This document shows, in pieces, positions 42,504-53,107 of a stretch of 53,255 nucleotides of DNA. Both the position numbers and the translations under genes were made by a program. How positions within the stretch are numbered: the first letter of the stretch is position 1; each line of letters begins with the position of its first letter. The notes beneath the pieces were generated by a model. The model was not told where the DNA came from. It did no database searches and saw only the letters and a list, made by a program, of their open reading frames with translations. Origin of the DNA: Thermoguttaceae bacterium (GTDB lineage: Bacteria > Planctomycetota > Planctomycetia > Pirellulales > Thermoguttaceae). The stretch is taken from assembly GCA_017434455.1 (NCBI GenBank), contig JAFRFG010000024.1:1-53255 (forward strand), read 5' to 3'.

Positions 42504-43478
42504 GTGAAAAATACATGGAGCAAAGAACACGAGGGTATTTCGGTTCTCGACTGTACCATCCGTGACGGCGGTCTGGTCAACGACCATCTCTTCGGCGACA
42601 ACTTCGTCCGCGCGGTCTACAACTGCTGCGTCGCGGCCGGGGTCGACTACATGGAGATCGGCTACAAAAACGCCCCGGAATTTTTCTCCCCCGAGAAGTG
42701 CGGCCCGTGGCGTTTCTGCCGTGAGGAAGATATCCGCCGGATCGTCGGCGACAACAAAACCAACCTCAAGCTCTCGTGCATGATCGACGCGGGAAAGTCG
42801 AACATCTTCCGTGATCTTCTCCCCAAGAAAGACAGCGTCGTCGACGTGGCCCGCATCGCGTTCTACGCCCACCAGACCGACGAGGCGATGGATATGATCG
42901 CCGACGCCTACGAGAAGGGATACGACGTCTGGGCCAATATGATGGCGGTCACCGATCTGTCCGACCGGGTCATCGACGACGCGCTCGAGGCGATGGTCGG
43001 GACGAAGTCTTCCACTATCACCATCGTCGACAGCTTCGGTTCCCTGGTCCCCGAGCAGACCGAGTACCTCACCAAGAAGTACGTCAACGCCGCCCGCGCC
43101 ACCGGCAAGACGGTGGCGATCCACGCGCACAACAACCAGCAGCTGGCCTTCGCCAACTCGATCGAGTCGATCAAGGCCGGCGCCGCCAAGGTCGACGTCA
43201 CCATCGGCGGTCTGGGGCGCGCCGCGGGGAACTGTCCGATGGAGCTGTTCCTCGGCTTTTTGAACAACCCGAAGTACAAGCTGCGTCCGGTCTACCAGTG
43301 TCTGGAAGAACAGTTCATTCCGCTGGCTCAGCAGATCGAGTGGGGCCCCTTCCCCGAATACATCATCACCGGTCAGTTCAATCAACACCCCCGCGCGGGG
43401 ATCGCCGCGCGCGAATCGGCGATGCGCAACAAGTTCTCCGCCTTCTACGATTCACTGGCCGGCGGCGACGGCAAGTAG
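42504..43478 (+). CDS. DRE-TIM aldolase (4-hydroxy-2-oxovalerate aldolase-like, HMGL family)
   Basis: From GTG 42504 (324 residues), which has GGTGA 5 bases before it; TTG 42492 and GTG 42495 are alternatives. LDCTIRDGG (15-23) is the divalent-metal DRE-type motif, and H207-A-H209 (IHAHNN) gives the other metal ligands. GGLGRAAGNCPME near 240 is the usual cysteine and glycine loop. Family members cleave or join 2-oxo acids through an enolate. The DmpG/MhpE branch acts on 4-hydroxy-2-oxovalerate but works with an acylating aldehyde dehydrogenase, which is not seen here, so another substrate is likely. It lies 72 bases after efp and may share its promoter. Confidence 0.8.
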   Translation: MKNTWSKEHEGISVLDCTIRDGGLVNDHLFGDNFVRAVYNCCVAAGVDYMEIGYKNAPEFFSPEKCGPWRFCREEDIRRIVGDNKTNLKLSCMIDAGKSNIFRDLLPKKDSVVDVARIAFYAHQTDEAMDMIADAYEKGYDVWANMMAVTDLSDRVIDDALEAMVGTKSSTITIVDSFGSLVPEQTEYLTKKYVNAARATGKTVAIHAHNNQQLAFANSIESIKAGAAKVDVTIGGLGRAAGNCPMELFLGFLNNPKYKLRPVYQCLEEQFIPLAQQIEWGPFPEYIITGQFNQHPRAGIAARESAMRNKFSAFYDSLAGGDGK

Positions 43479-43529
43479 ACCGCTAGAGAAAAATTTTTCC
43501 GAACCCCGCCCCCAGACGGCGCGTTCGGA

Positions 43530-43575
43530 GGCCGGGAAAAAGCGCCCCCGCCCTTTTTCCCGGCCGTTTTTTTTT
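43530..43575 (+). terminator. Strong intrinsic terminator after the aldolase gene
   Basis: A perfect 13-bp stem, GGCCGGGAAAAAG (43530-43542) against CTTTTTCCCGGCC (43553-43565), is followed after one G by nine T (43567-43575). Confidence 0.95.
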
Positions 43576-43623
43576 ATCGAGAAAAACCTTTCCCCTTCCC
43601 CCAAAAAGCGCGAAGCACGTACG

Positions 43624-45000
43624 ATGAGCGAAAACAGCGATAAGACAAGCAGCGGCAAGGCGGCCGTCAGGCGGATCGAGCCGAGAACCCTCAAGGGGTT
43701 CCGCGACTTCACCCCCGATATGATGATCCCCCGCGAAATCCTGATCGACCGGGTCAAGCGGGTCTACCGCGGTTACGGATTCTCGCCGATCGACACGCCG
43801 GTGCTGGAATACCTCGAAATCCTCACCGGCAAGGGGAGCGACGAGACCGACAAGCAGCTGTATCGCTTCACCGACTCGGGGGGGCGCCAGGTCGGGATGC
43901 GGTTCGACCTGACCGTCCCGTTCGCCCGCTTCTCGGCGCAGCATATCGGCCGGCTCGGGACGCCATTTAAACGGTACCATATCGCGAAGGTGTGGCGCGG
44001 CGAGAACACCCAGGCGGGCCGCTACCGCGAGTTTATGCAGTGCGATTTCGACACCATCGGAACGACCAGCGTTCTGTCCGACGCCGAGACGGCCCTGGTG
44101 ATCAACGATATCCTCCAGCAGGTGAATTTAAAGGGCGACGAGCCGTTCACCGACTTCACCGTTCACCTCAACAGCCGGAAGATCCTCACCGGGCTTCTGG
44201 AGAAGATCGGCCTGGCCGACAAGACGATCCCGGTCCTTCGGGCCCTCGACAAATTGGCGAAAATCGGCCCCGAGAAGGTCGCCGAAGAGATGATCACTCA
44301 AGGGGGTGCCACCGAAGCCCAAGCCGCCTCGATCCTGGAACTGGCGTCGATTTCCGAGGGGACTTCCGCCGAAAAGCTCGCGGCGCTCGAAAAGCTCCTC
44401 GCCGGGAACGATCGCGGCCTGGAGGGGGTGCAGGATCTAAAAACCATCTTCCAGGTCGCCGAGGCCAGCGGCGTTCCCGAGGGGCGCTTCACCGTCGATG
44501 TCACCATCGCCCGGGGGCTGGACTACTACACCGGGACGGTCTTCGAGACCTTCCTCAACAAGCTCCCGCAGCTCGGCTCGGTCGCCAGCGGCGGCCGCTA
44601 CGACAATCTGGCGGAACTTTATACCAGCGAAAAACTCCCCGGGGTCGGCGCCTCGCTGGGGCTCGACCGTCTCTTCGCCGGCCTGGAAGAGCTGGCGATG
44701 CTCCCCGAGACGTTCTCTCCGGTAAAAGTTTTTATCCCGCTGTTCGACCCGGCGCTGGCGGCCGACTACTTCGCGATCGCCGCCGAACTGCGCAAAGCGG
44801 GCATCGGCGCGGAACTCTACCCGGAGCCGAAGAAACTCGGCGCCCAGCTGAAGTACGCCGACCGGCGCGGTTTTACCGCCGCGCTGATCTGCGGCGAAGA
44901 CGAGAAGGCCCGCGGCGCGGTGGTCGTTAAGAACCTCAAAACCCGGGAGCAGACCGAAGTCGCTGTTTCGCACCTGGCCGAGGCGCTTAAGGGGCTGTAA
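43624..45000 (+). CDS. hisS: Histidyl-tRNA synthetase
   Basis: The 458-residue class II synthetase has the expected motifs: GFRDFTPDMM at the start, TPVLEYLEILTGKGSDE (motif 1 region), FDLTVPFARF, QAGRYREFMQCDFD (motif 2), ARGLDYYTGTVFE (histidine-specific) and VASGGRYDNL, then a C-terminal anticodon-binding domain. It charges tRNA-His in the cytoplasm. The N-terminus has a basic extension of about 25 residues. The stop codon abuts the ispH start (TAA then ATG), so the two are likely translated from one message. The ribosome site is weak. A terminator upstream isolates it from the aldolase gene. Confidence 0.95.
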   Translation: MSENSDKTSSGKAAVRRIEPRTLKGFRDFTPDMMIPREILIDRVKRVYRGYGFSPIDTPVLEYLEILTGKGSDETDKQLYRFTDSGGRQVGMRFDLTVPFARFSAQHIGRLGTPFKRYHIAKVWRGENTQAGRYREFMQCDFDTIGTTSVLSDAETALVINDILQQVNLKGDEPFTDFTVHLNSRKILTGLLEKIGLADKTIPVLRALDKLAKIGPEKVAEEMITQGGATEAQAASILELASISEGTSAEKLAALEKLLAGNDRGLEGVQDLKTIFQVAEASGVPEGRFTVDVTIARGLDYYTGTVFETFLNKLPQLGSVASGGRYDNLAELYTSEKLPGVGASLGLDRLFAGLEELAMLPETFSPVKVFIPLFDPALAADYFAIAAELRKAGIGAELYPEPKKLGAQLKYADRRGFTAALICGEDEKARGAVVVKNLKTREQTEVAVSHLAEALKGL

Positions 45001-45933
45001 ATGAAAATTCTCCTGGCCTCCCCCCGAGGTTTCTGCGCCGGGGTCAAGCGCGCGGTCCGCGCCCTGGACGAGGCGCTGGCCGCCGGAAGCGGTCCGATCT
45101 GGGCGCTTCACGAAATCGTGCACAACGCCTCGGTCGTGGAACGTTTTCGCCGCAGGGGGGTCCGCTTCGTCGATTCGCTCGAGCAGATCCCCGACCGCGC
45201 GGTCGTCCTGTTTTCGGCGCACGGGGTCGCTCCCAAGGTGCGAGAAAAGGCGCTGGCCAGGGGGCTGACCGTCATCGACGCGACCTGCCCGCTGGTGGAG
45301 CGGGTGCACCGCCTGGCCCGCCGCTTCGCCGAGGAGGGGTATCACATTCTCTACATCGGGCACCGGGGGCACCAGGAGGTCATCGGCACGCTGGGGGAGG
45401 CGCCGGAGAGTATCACCCTGGTCGCCTCGGCCGACGAGGTCCCGAAGATATCTCCCCCCGCCGATCGCCCTCTGACGGTCCTGATGCAAACGACGTTGTC
45501 GTTCGTCGAGGCCGACAAAATCACATCGGCGCTGCGGGAGCGTTTTCCCCGTCTGGCGATGCCCCCCGACGCGGGGATCTGTTTCGCCACCCGGCACCGG
45601 CAAGAGGCGGTGCAGACCCTTTTGCCGGAATCTGACGCCGTGGTGGTGGTCGGCAGCGCCAACAGCTCCAACTCGCGCCGGCTCGCCGAGCTCCCCCTGG
45701 CGGCGGGGAAGCGCTCGCGGCTGATCGACTCGGCGGCCGATTTGAGGGAAAATGATTTTTCCGGCGGCGACACCGTCCTTCTCACCGCCGGGGCCAGCGC
45801 CCCCGAAGAGCTGGTGGAAGGGTGCCTCGACTGGTTCCGCGACAGGTTCGGCGCCGAGGTCCGGGAGCGGACCATCTTCGACGAGCGGACCGCGTTCCGG
45901 CCGGTGATCATCCCCCCCGGGGAAATAAAATAA
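45001..45933 (+). CDS. ispH: 4-hydroxy-3-methylbut-2-enyl diphosphate reductase
   Basis: The 310-residue protein has the three iron-sulphur ligands C12 (GFCAGV), C96 (DATCPLV) and C194 (GICFAT), matching E. coli C12, C96 and C197. The substrate-binding histidines are in LHEIVHN, SAHGV and GHRGHQEVIGTLGE, and the catalytic Glu and Thr are in GTLGE and QTTLS. It makes IPP and DMAPP in the last step of the MEP isoprenoid pathway, using a [4Fe-4S] cluster. It starts on the base after the hisS stop, so translational coupling is likely. Length and motif order are normal. Confidence 0.96.
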   Translation: MKILLASPRGFCAGVKRAVRALDEALAAGSGPIWALHEIVHNASVVERFRRRGVRFVDSLEQIPDRAVVLFSAHGVAPKVREKALARGLTVIDATCPLVERVHRLARRFAEEGYHILYIGHRGHQEVIGTLGEAPESITLVASADEVPKISPPADRPLTVLMQTTLSFVEADKITSALRERFPRLAMPPDAGICFATRHRQEAVQTLLPESDAVVVVGSANSSNSRRLAELPLAAGKRSRLIDSAADLRENDFSGGDTVLLTAGASAPEELVEGCLDWFRDRFGAEVRERTIFDERTAFRPVIIPPGEIK

Positions 45934-45977
45934 ACAAAAACAAAATTTCATCCCTTGATCCAGCGAAAGGAAGAGCT

Positions 45978-46697
45978 ATGCAGATTTGGCCCGCCATCGA
46001 TATCCGCGCAGGAAAGTGCGTCCGCCTCTGTCAGGGGGATTACGGCCGCGAGACGATCTACGGAGACTCCCCCGCCGATATGGCCCAGCATTGGGTATCG
46101 CTCGGCGCCCGGCGGCTGCACCTGGTCGATTTGGACGGCGCCAAGTCGGGCAATAGTGACAACTTCGAGGCGGTCGCCGAGATCACCCGCCGGGTCTCGA
46201 TCCCCTGCGAGCTGGGGGGAGGGATCCGCAGCGAGGAGACCATCCGCCGCCTGCTGGAGGCCGGGGTCCATCGGCTGGTCATCGGGACCCTGGCGCTGAA
46301 GCAGCCACAGTGGTTCCGCGAAATGGCGATGAAGTTCCCGAATCGTCTTGTTTTGGGGATCGACGCGCGCGGCGGCATGGTCGCCACCGACGGCTGGCTG
46401 GAAACCAGCGCCACCCCCGCCGTGGAGCTGGCACGTCAGTTCGACGACCTCCCCCTGGCGGCGCTGGTCTACACCGACATCGCCACCGACGGGATGATGA
46501 AGGGGCCGAACTTCGCCGAGATGCGGACGATGATGAAGGCGACCAGCATCCCGATCGTCGCTTCCGGCGGGGTGACCAAGATCGACGACGTCCGCCGCCT
46601 GGCCGCCGACGGGCTGCCGGCGTGCATTATCGGGCGGGCGCTCTACGAAAAGACGATCGAACTGGCCGACGCGCTGGTCTACGACGACGAGAACTAA
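45978..46697 (+). CDS. hisA: Phosphoribosylformimino-5-aminoimidazole carboxamide ribotide isomerase
   Basis: I use ATG 45978 (239 residues) because AAAGGA lies just before it and the family begins at IWPAIDIRAGKCVRL; the open frame extends upstream into ispH. D8 and D130 (GIDARGGMVATDGW) are the general acid/base pair of the (beta/alpha)8 barrel. GGGIRSEE and ASGGVTKIDD form the two phosphate sites. It carries out the Amadori rearrangement in histidine biosynthesis. It follows ispH by 44 bases. hisS and hisA in one cluster link charging and synthesis of histidine, though ispH between them suggests simple co-transcription. Confidence 0.95.
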   Translation: MQIWPAIDIRAGKCVRLCQGDYGRETIYGDSPADMAQHWVSLGARRLHLVDLDGAKSGNSDNFEAVAEITRRVSIPCELGGGIRSEETIRRLLEAGVHRLVIGTLALKQPQWFREMAMKFPNRLVLGIDARGGMVATDGWLETSATPAVELARQFDDLPLAALVYTDIATDGMMKGPNFAEMRTMMKATSIPIVASGGVTKIDDVRRLAADGLPACIIGRALYEKTIELADALVYDDEN

Positions 46698-46709
46698 GCG
46701 AAGACGAAT

Positions 46710-47750
46710 ATGCCCCGCTGGAAAGCTTTCCTCCCGAGCCCTTTTGTCACCGCGCTGTTCGTCTCGATCTTCCTGGCCTGGTGTTATCCCCCGCTGGGGA
46801 GCGGTTCAGGGCCGGTGTCGCTCTGGTCGCTGGCGCATTGGGGCATTTCCGTGATTTTCTTCTTCTACGGGCTGCGGCTCGACGGGGAGAAGCTGCGCGC
46901 CGGGCTGTCGAACATCCCGCTGCACGCGCTCACCCAGGGGGCGGTGTTTATTCTCTTTCCGCTGATCCTGCTGGCGATCACCCTGCCGACCGGGCTGATC
47001 GACCGGGCCGATCCGTTTGGGTCGATCGGCTCGGCGCTGTGGCTCGGCACCTTCTTTTTGGCCACCCTTCCCTCGACCGTCTCCTCGTCGGTGGTGATGG
47101 TCAATATCGCCCGCGGCAACCTGCCGGCGGCGATCTTTAACGCCAGCTTGTCGAGTTTGGCGGGGGTCTTTATCACCCCGCTGTGGATGCGGGTCTACAT
47201 CAACGCCTCCACCGGCGGGACGGCGCTGGTCTCGACCATCGTTTCGCTCGTGCTTCAGGTTCTCCTTCCCGTGGCGCTCGGGCTGGCGCTGAACAAGCGC
47301 CTGGGTTGGTTCTCGAAAAAGCACGACAAGGCGCTGCGCTATTTCGACCAGTCGGTGATCCTCCTGATCGTCTACACCTCGTTCTGCCGCTCGTTCGCCG
47401 AGGATATGTTCGCGGGGCTGGCCTTTGCCCAGCTGGTGATTCTGTCGGTCGGGATGATCGCGCTGTTTTTCACCGTCTACGGGATCATCGCCGCGGCCAC
47501 GGCGCTGCTTAAGTTCAACCGGGAAGATAAGATCGTCGCCCTGTACTGCGGGTCGAAAAAATCACTCGTCCACGGGACGGTGATGTCGGCGCTGCTGCTG
47601 TGCGACCCGAAACTGGCGGGAATCTTGATCCTCCCGACGATGATCTACCACGCCCTGCAGCTGCTGATCGTCGGGATCCTGGCGGCCGGGGAGGCGAGGA
47701 AGGTTTCGTCCGGCGGCGCCTCCCCCGCAGAGCAGCGCCGGCGTGTTTGA
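46710..47750 (+). CDS. Bile acid:sodium symporter-like (SBF-like) transporter
   Basis: The 346-residue protein has about ten hydrophobic helices with the inverted-repeat layout of the BASS/SBF fold. The conserved crossing region is TFFLATLPSTVSSSVVMVNIARGN (a Ser/Thr-rich substrate site), and GSKKSLVHGTVMSALLLC mirrors it in the second repeat. It belongs to the SBF-like branch (PF13593 type), which includes bacterial importers of organic anions such as pantoate or bile acids; the substrate here is unknown. It starts 12 bases after hisA, so it is probably the last gene of the hisS-ispH-hisA transcript. Its stop overlaps the -35 box of the rarA promoter. Confidence 0.82.
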   Translation: MPRWKAFLPSPFVTALFVSIFLAWCYPPLGSGSGPVSLWSLAHWGISVIFFFYGLRLDGEKLRAGLSNIPLHALTQGAVFILFPLILLAITLPTGLIDRADPFGSIGSALWLGTFFLATLPSTVSSSVVMVNIARGNLPAAIFNASLSSLAGVFITPLWMRVYINASTGGTALVSTIVSLVLQVLLPVALGLALNKRLGWFSKKHDKALRYFDQSVILLIVYTSFCRSFAEDMFAGLAFAQLVILSVGMIALFFTVYGIIAAATALLKFNREDKIVALYCGSKKSLVHGTVMSALLLCDPKLAGILILPTMIYHALQLLIVGILAAGEARKVSSGGASPAEQRRRV

Positions 47751-47775
47751 AACGCCCTGTTCCTTCCTGTATAAT
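47747..47775 (+). promoter_or_regulatory. Near-consensus sigma70 promoter of rarA
   Basis: TTGAAA (47747-47752) and TATAAT (47770-47775), separated by 17 bases; the -35 box overlaps the upstream stop codon. Confidence 0.85.
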
Positions 47776-47818
47776 AGGTTCCCGTGTTATGTGAACCACT
47801 GCCGATAGCAGGAAAAAA

Positions 47819-49324
47819 ATGCCCTCGCTGTTCGATTCCGAAGAGAAGAAAAACCGCTTCGCGGCGCTGCCGCTGGCGGCTCGAATGCGCCCCAACACGC
47901 TGGAGGAGTTTGTGGGGCAGCGCCACTTCCTCGCCGAGGGAAAACTTCTTCGCCGCCTGGTCGCCGCCGACCGAATCGGCTCGGTCATCTTCTACGGCCC
48001 GCCGGGGACCGGCAAAACGACCCTGGCCTACCTGCTGGCGCGCGAAAGCCGTTCGATCTTTAAGCAGTTAAGCGCCGTCTCCGACGGGGTCAAGGCGCTG
48101 CGCGAGGTATTAACAGCCGCCCGAGAGCGGCTGTCGGCCGACCGGACGCGGACGCTTTTGTTCATCGACGAGATCCACCGCTTCAACAAGGCGCAGCAGG
48201 ATGTTCTCCTCCCCGAGGTGGAACAGGGGATCGTCACTTTAGTCGGCGCGACGACCGAAAACCCCTTCTTTACCATCAACAACGCGCTGCTGAGCCGCAG
48301 CCGGATCTTTCAGTTCGAGCCGCTCGGCGAGGACGATATCAAGACGCTGCTGCGCCGCGCCGCCGCCAACCGCGAGCGGGGGCTGGGGCAGTACCGCGTT
48401 CACCTGCACGAGGACGCGCTCCAGTGGCTCGCCGCGGTGAGCGACGGCGACGCCCGGCGGGCGCTGGCGACCCTGGAGATCGGTGTTCTCTCATCGGTGG
48501 ACGAGAACAACCCCGGGGCGGTCGTCGAGTTCACCAAAGAACTGGCTGCTGAGTCGATGCAGCGGCGGATCGTCGGTGGCGACCGCGACGGCGATATCCA
48601 CTACGACACCATCAGCGCCCTGATCAAAAGTATCCGCGGCAGCGACCCCGACGCGGCCGTCTATTGGCTGGCGCGTCTGCTCGAAGGGGGTGAGGAAGTT
48701 CGATTCCTCGCCCGACGGCTGGTGATTTTCGCCAGTGAGGACGTCGGCAACGCCGACCCCCACGCCCTTCCCCTGGCGGTCGCCTGCGCCCAGGCATGCG
48801 AGCTGGTCGGACTTCCCGAATGTCAGCTAAACCTCTCGCAGACGGTCACCTACCTGGCCTGCGCGCCGAAGTCGAACGCCTCGACGACCGCCATTTTCGG
48901 CGCCCGGGACGATATCCGCGGCGGGCGGATCCTCCCGGTCCCCAAGATGCTGCGCGACGCGCACTACCCCGGCAGCGAGCAGTTCGGCCACACCGGGTAC
49001 AAGTACGCCCACGACTACGAGGGGGGGATCGTCGCGGCCGATTACCTGGGGGTCGACCGCGAGTATTACACCCCGACCGACCGGGGGTTCGAACGACAGA
49101 TCGCGCGGCGGCTGGAAAAAATCCGCGCCGTTTTGCGCCAGGCCAAGCAGCCCGGGGAAACGCCCCCCGAAGCGGCACCCCCCGAGGGGGAGAATACCGC
49201 CGCCCCCGAGGAACCGGCAAAAGAACAACAGCCAGCGCGGCAAACACACCCCCCCGACCCCGAAGAGAAAAAACAAAAAGCCCCGCGCCCCCGCCGCGCG
49301 AGGGAAAAAGACCAGGACAAATAA
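47819..49324 (+). CDS. rarA: Replication-associated recombination protein A (MgsA/RarA)
   Basis: The 501-residue AAA+ ATPase begins MPSLFD and has RMRPNTLEEFVGQRHFL, Walker A GPPGTGKTT (60-68), Walker B LLFIDEIH (113-120), sensor VGATTENPFF and the sensor 2 GDARRALATLE. The C-terminal half is the tetramerisation domain (HYDTISALIKSIRGSDPDAAVYW, PLAVACAQACELVGLPE). It acts at stalled replication forks and gaps. The last 60 residues are a Pro/Glu/Lys-rich tail not found in E. coli, ending RARRAREKD-like; it may be a flexible extension. A strong promoter precedes it. AGGAAAAAA comes just before the ATG. Confidence 0.93.
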   Translation: MPSLFDSEEKKNRFAALPLAARMRPNTLEEFVGQRHFLAEGKLLRRLVAADRIGSVIFYGPPGTGKTTLAYLLARESRSIFKQLSAVSDGVKALREVLTAARERLSADRTRTLLFIDEIHRFNKAQQDVLLPEVEQGIVTLVGATTENPFFTINNALLSRSRIFQFEPLGEDDIKTLLRRAAANRERGLGQYRVHLHEDALQWLAAVSDGDARRALATLEIGVLSSVDENNPGAVVEFTKELAAESMQRRIVGGDRDGDIHYDTISALIKSIRGSDPDAAVYWLARLLEGGEEVRFLARRLVIFASEDVGNADPHALPLAVACAQACELVGLPECQLNLSQTVTYLACAPKSNASTTAIFGARDDIRGGRILPVPKMLRDAHYPGSEQFGHTGYKYAHDYEGGIVAADYLGVDREYYTPTDRGFERQIARRLEKIRAVLRQAKQPGETPPEAAPPEGENTAAPEEPAKEQQPARQTHPPDPEEKKQKAPRPRRAREKDQDK

Positions 49325-49389
49325 CCACATTACAAATTTAATATTTTCCGGCAATTAACCACCTTCCAGCAATAAGGAACCTTCGCGCT

Positions 49390-50319
49390 ATGTCCCAGCC
49401 ATCCGAGAAGCCGTCTATCGTCGTCGTCGGGAGTTCAAACACCGATATGGTCATCAAGGCCGACCATCTTCCTGTCCCGGGAGAGACCATCCTGGGGGGA
49501 GAGTTTATGATGGCCGCCGGCGGCAAGGGAGCCAATCAGGCGGTCGCCGCCGCCCGGCTCGGGGGACAGGTCACCTTTGTCTCGCGGGTCGGGAACGACT
49601 CCCTCGGCGAGCAGGCGATCGCCGGCTATCGGGCCGAGGGGATCGATACCTCGCTGATCCAGCGCGATGAAAAACCGACCGGCGTGGCGCTGATCCTCGT
49701 CGACGACAAGGGGCAGAACGTCATCTCGGTCGCCCCCGGCGCGAACTACCGCCTTTCCCCGGCCGACGCCGACCGCGCCGAAGAGGTGATTGCCCAAGCG
49801 AAGATGGTCGTCGTCCAGCTCGAAACGCCGCTGGACACCATCGAGCGGACGGCGAAGATCGCCGCGCGCTACGGCGTTCCGGTCATCCTCGACCCGGCCC
49901 CGGCGCCCAGCCAGCCGCTCAGCGACGAGCTTTTGGCCAGCATCACCTACATCAAGCCAAACGAGACCGAGGCCTCGCGGCTGACGGGGATCGACGTGGT
50001 CGATGAGGCAAGCGCCGCTCGGGCCGCCGAGGTCCTTCTGGCCAAGGGGCTGCGCGGGGTGATCATCACCCTGGGGGCCGTCGGCGCGCTGGTCGTCCCG
50101 GCTGAGGGTCAGGCGCAGGTCCTCCCGTCGAAAAAGGTCGACGCGGTCGACGCCACCGCGGCGGGGGACTGCTTCTGCGGCGCGCTGGCGGTCGCCCTGG
50201 CCGAAGGAAAATCGCTCCTCGACGCGGCCCGCTTCGCCATCGACGCGGCGGCGATCAGCGTCACCCGCATGGGGGCCCAGCCGTCGCTCCCCTACGCCCG
50301 GGAGCTGGAGAATCGCTAA
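49390..50319 (+). CDS. rbsK: Ribokinase (PfkB family)
   Basis: The 309-residue protein carries GGKGANQAVAAARLG (44-58), the sugar-binding signature, and DATAAGDCFCGA (254-265) with catalytic base D260; AAGD is also the form found in E. coli RbsK. KPNETEASRLTG marks the ATP site region. It phosphorylates D-ribose at O5 so that ribose enters the pentose phosphate pathway. No ribose transporter or deoxyribose gene is near; it lies 65 bases after rarA and 189 before pyrB. AAGGAA is about 10-12 bases before the ATG. Another pentose or nucleoside substrate cannot be excluded. Confidence 0.88.
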   Translation: MSQPSEKPSIVVVGSSNTDMVIKADHLPVPGETILGGEFMMAAGGKGANQAVAAARLGGQVTFVSRVGNDSLGEQAIAGYRAEGIDTSLIQRDEKPTGVALILVDDKGQNVISVAPGANYRLSPADADRAEEVIAQAKMVVVQLETPLDTIERTAKIAARYGVPVILDPAPAPSQPLSDELLASITYIKPNETEASRLTGIDVVDEASAARAAEVLLAKGLRGVIITLGAVGALVVPAEGQAQVLPSKKVDAVDATAAGDCFCGALAVALAEGKSLLDAARFAIDAAAISVTRMGAQPSLPYARELENR

Positions 50320-50383
50320 ACCCCATAAACACCCCCGGGGGGGAGAAAAAACTTTTACCCCGCGCGTCTTTCGGCGACAACAC

Positions 50384-50411
50384 TTCTTTTTCGCGCCGCG
50401 TGGGGTATAAT
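50384..50411 (+). promoter_or_regulatory. Candidate promoter of the pyrB-pyrC operon
   Basis: A perfect TATAAT (50406-50411) has only a weak -35 (TTCTTT, 50384-50389, 16-base gap). A GGTGT-CGA-ACACC stem follows in the leader near 50449. No pyr riboswitch or PyrR site is recognised. Confidence 0.45.
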
Positions 50412-50508
50412 CTTCCCCCGGGCGCGCCGCTTCCCCTTCTTACCTAAGGGTGTCGAACACCAAGCGCGCATCCCCTGTTCACACGGCCGCAAAGCATCGG
50501 AGGTTAAT

Positions 50509-51492
50509 ATGCCTGTGTCAGAACGAAATACGGTGTCGGAACGATTCCAAGAGGTTCCGTCACGGTGGAAACGTCAGCATCTTCTGGGCCTCGAGGGGCT
50601 TTCGGCCGAAGAGCTGACCCTTTTGCTCGACTACGCCCAGAGTTTCCGAGACGAGATTCTCACCGCCGAGGGAACCAACCGCAAAATACCTCTTCTCGGC
50701 GGCAAGGCGATCGTTAATCTTTTCTTTGAGAATTCCACTCGTACCCGAACCAGTTTTTCGTTGGCGGGCCGCCGTTTGGGGGCCGATGTGATCGAGTTTT
50801 CCGCCGGTACCAGTTCCCTCTCCAAAGGGGAGACGATCATCGACACGGCGCGCAATATCCAGGCGATGGGGGTCGACGCCTTCGTGATCCGCCACAACTG
50901 CCCCGGCGCCCCCCAGCTGGTCGCCGGCGCCCTGGACGGCTGTTCGGTCTTAAACGCCGGCGACGGCACCCATGAGCACCCGACGCAGGCGCTTTTGGAT
51001 ATGCTCACCATCCGCCAGCGCTTCGGCCGGATCGAGGGGCTGACGGTGGCGCTGGTCGGCGATATCGCCCACAGCCGGGTCGCCCGTTCGAATATCCGGG
51101 GGCTCAAGACCCTCGGGGCGAACGTGATCGTCTGCGGACCGTCGACCCTGGTCGCCAGCCAGTGGGAAGAGCTCGGCGTGGAGGTAAGTTATTCGCTCGA
51201 CGCGATTTTGCCGCGCGTCAATGTCTTTAACCTCCTTCGGATTCAGTTCGAGCGGCAGGTGGTCCGCCCCTTCCCCTCGATCCGCGAATACGCCTATCTC
51301 TACGCGATGAACGCCAGGCGCCTGGCCCGCTGCCGCGACGATGTGCTGATCATCGCCCCCGGCCCGATCAACCGCGGGGTGGAGATCACCCCCGATGTGG
51401 CCGACGGTTCCCACTCGGCGATCATCGACCAGGTGACCAACGGGGTCGCCGTTCGAATGGCCGCCCTTTGGCTGTGCCTGTCGCGCCGGTAA
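50509..51492 (+). CDS. pyrB: Aspartate carbamoyltransferase, catalytic subunit
   Basis: The 327-residue protein has the carbamoyl-phosphate loop S76-T-R-T-R80 in [15 protein letters not shown]106 in SLSKGET, RHN (128-130) and H157-P-T-Q160 in [25 protein letters not shown] and the DVFLLRIQ-like segment ([12 protein letters not shown]) of the aspartate domain follow, then [11 protein letters not shown]. It makes N-carbamoyl-aspartate, the committed step of pyrimidine synthesis. GGAGG lies 5 bases before the ATG. The next gene is pyrC, 46 bases on. No pyrI regulatory subunit is present in the window, so the enzyme may be the unregulated trimer type. Confidence 0.95.
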   Translation: MPVSERNTVSERFQEVPSRWKRQHLLGLEGLSAEELTLLLDYAQSFRDEILTAEGTNRKIPLLGGKAIVNLFFENSTRTRTSFSLAGRRLGADVIEFSAGTSSLSKGETIIDTARNIQAMGVDAFVIRHNCPGAPQLVAGALDGCSVLNAGDGTHEHPTQALLDMLTIRQRFGRIEGLTVALVGDIAHSRVARSNIRGLKTLGANVIVCGPSTLVASQWEELGVEVSYSLDAILPRVNVFNLLRIQFERQVVRPFPSIREYAYLYAMNARRLARCRDDVLIIAPGPINRGVEITPDVADGSHSAIIDQVTNGVAVRMAALWLCLSRR

Positions 51493-51538
51493 TTCCCACG
51501 GAAAAGAAAAAAATACTCAAGAAGAAAGTTTTGAATAT

Positions 51539-52822
<1,284 letters not shown>

Positions 52823-52844
52823 GCAAGCGGCGGTGAACCGATTA

Positions 52845-52883
52845 GCCCGATTGCCCCGGTTAGGAAAAAACGGGAAATCGGGC
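52845..52883 (+). terminator. Possible hairpin after pyrC
   Basis: GCCCGATT (52845-52852) pairs with AATCGGGC (52876-52883), with an inner CCCG/CGGG pair around an A-rich loop. No T run follows, so release would need another factor. The rest of 52884-53042 is A/T-rich without a gene. Confidence 0.35.
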
Positions 52884-53042
52884 CGTCGGGACCGATCGGA
52901 CGGAATATTCCCGCGATCGGCCATGTAAATTTAGATAATTTTGGGAAAACTACTTGTAATAGGGAGAAATGGTAGTTAATTTATATAGAAGGTATCTTCC
53001 CCGAATCATCTTCGGAAAGAACCCTTGGCAAAAAAACACTTG

Positions 53043-53092
53043 AGCACCCTCTATTGCGGGTGCTTTCATTCGCCTAACGTTCGGCGTTTTTT
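53043..53092 (+). terminator. Leader hairpins before the Asn-rich protein gene
   Basis: AGCACCC (53043-53049) pairs with GGGTGCT (53058-53064). A second short stem, CGCC against GGCG (53071-53086), is followed by six T (53087-53092). This lies just before GAGGAG and the ATG, so it may be a terminator or an attenuator. Confidence 0.45.
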
Positions 53093-53107
53093 CGTGAGGA
53101 GCAATCG

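Noticed and set aside
49390..50319. AAGD instead of GAGD in the ribokinase catalytic motif as a functional anomaly
   Set aside because: E. coli ribokinase also has AAGD, so the motif is normal for this family.
50412..50508. pyr attenuator or riboswitch in the pyrB leader
   Set aside because: Only a 5-bp stem is visible, with no PyrR-binding loop motif and no terminator/antiterminator pair.
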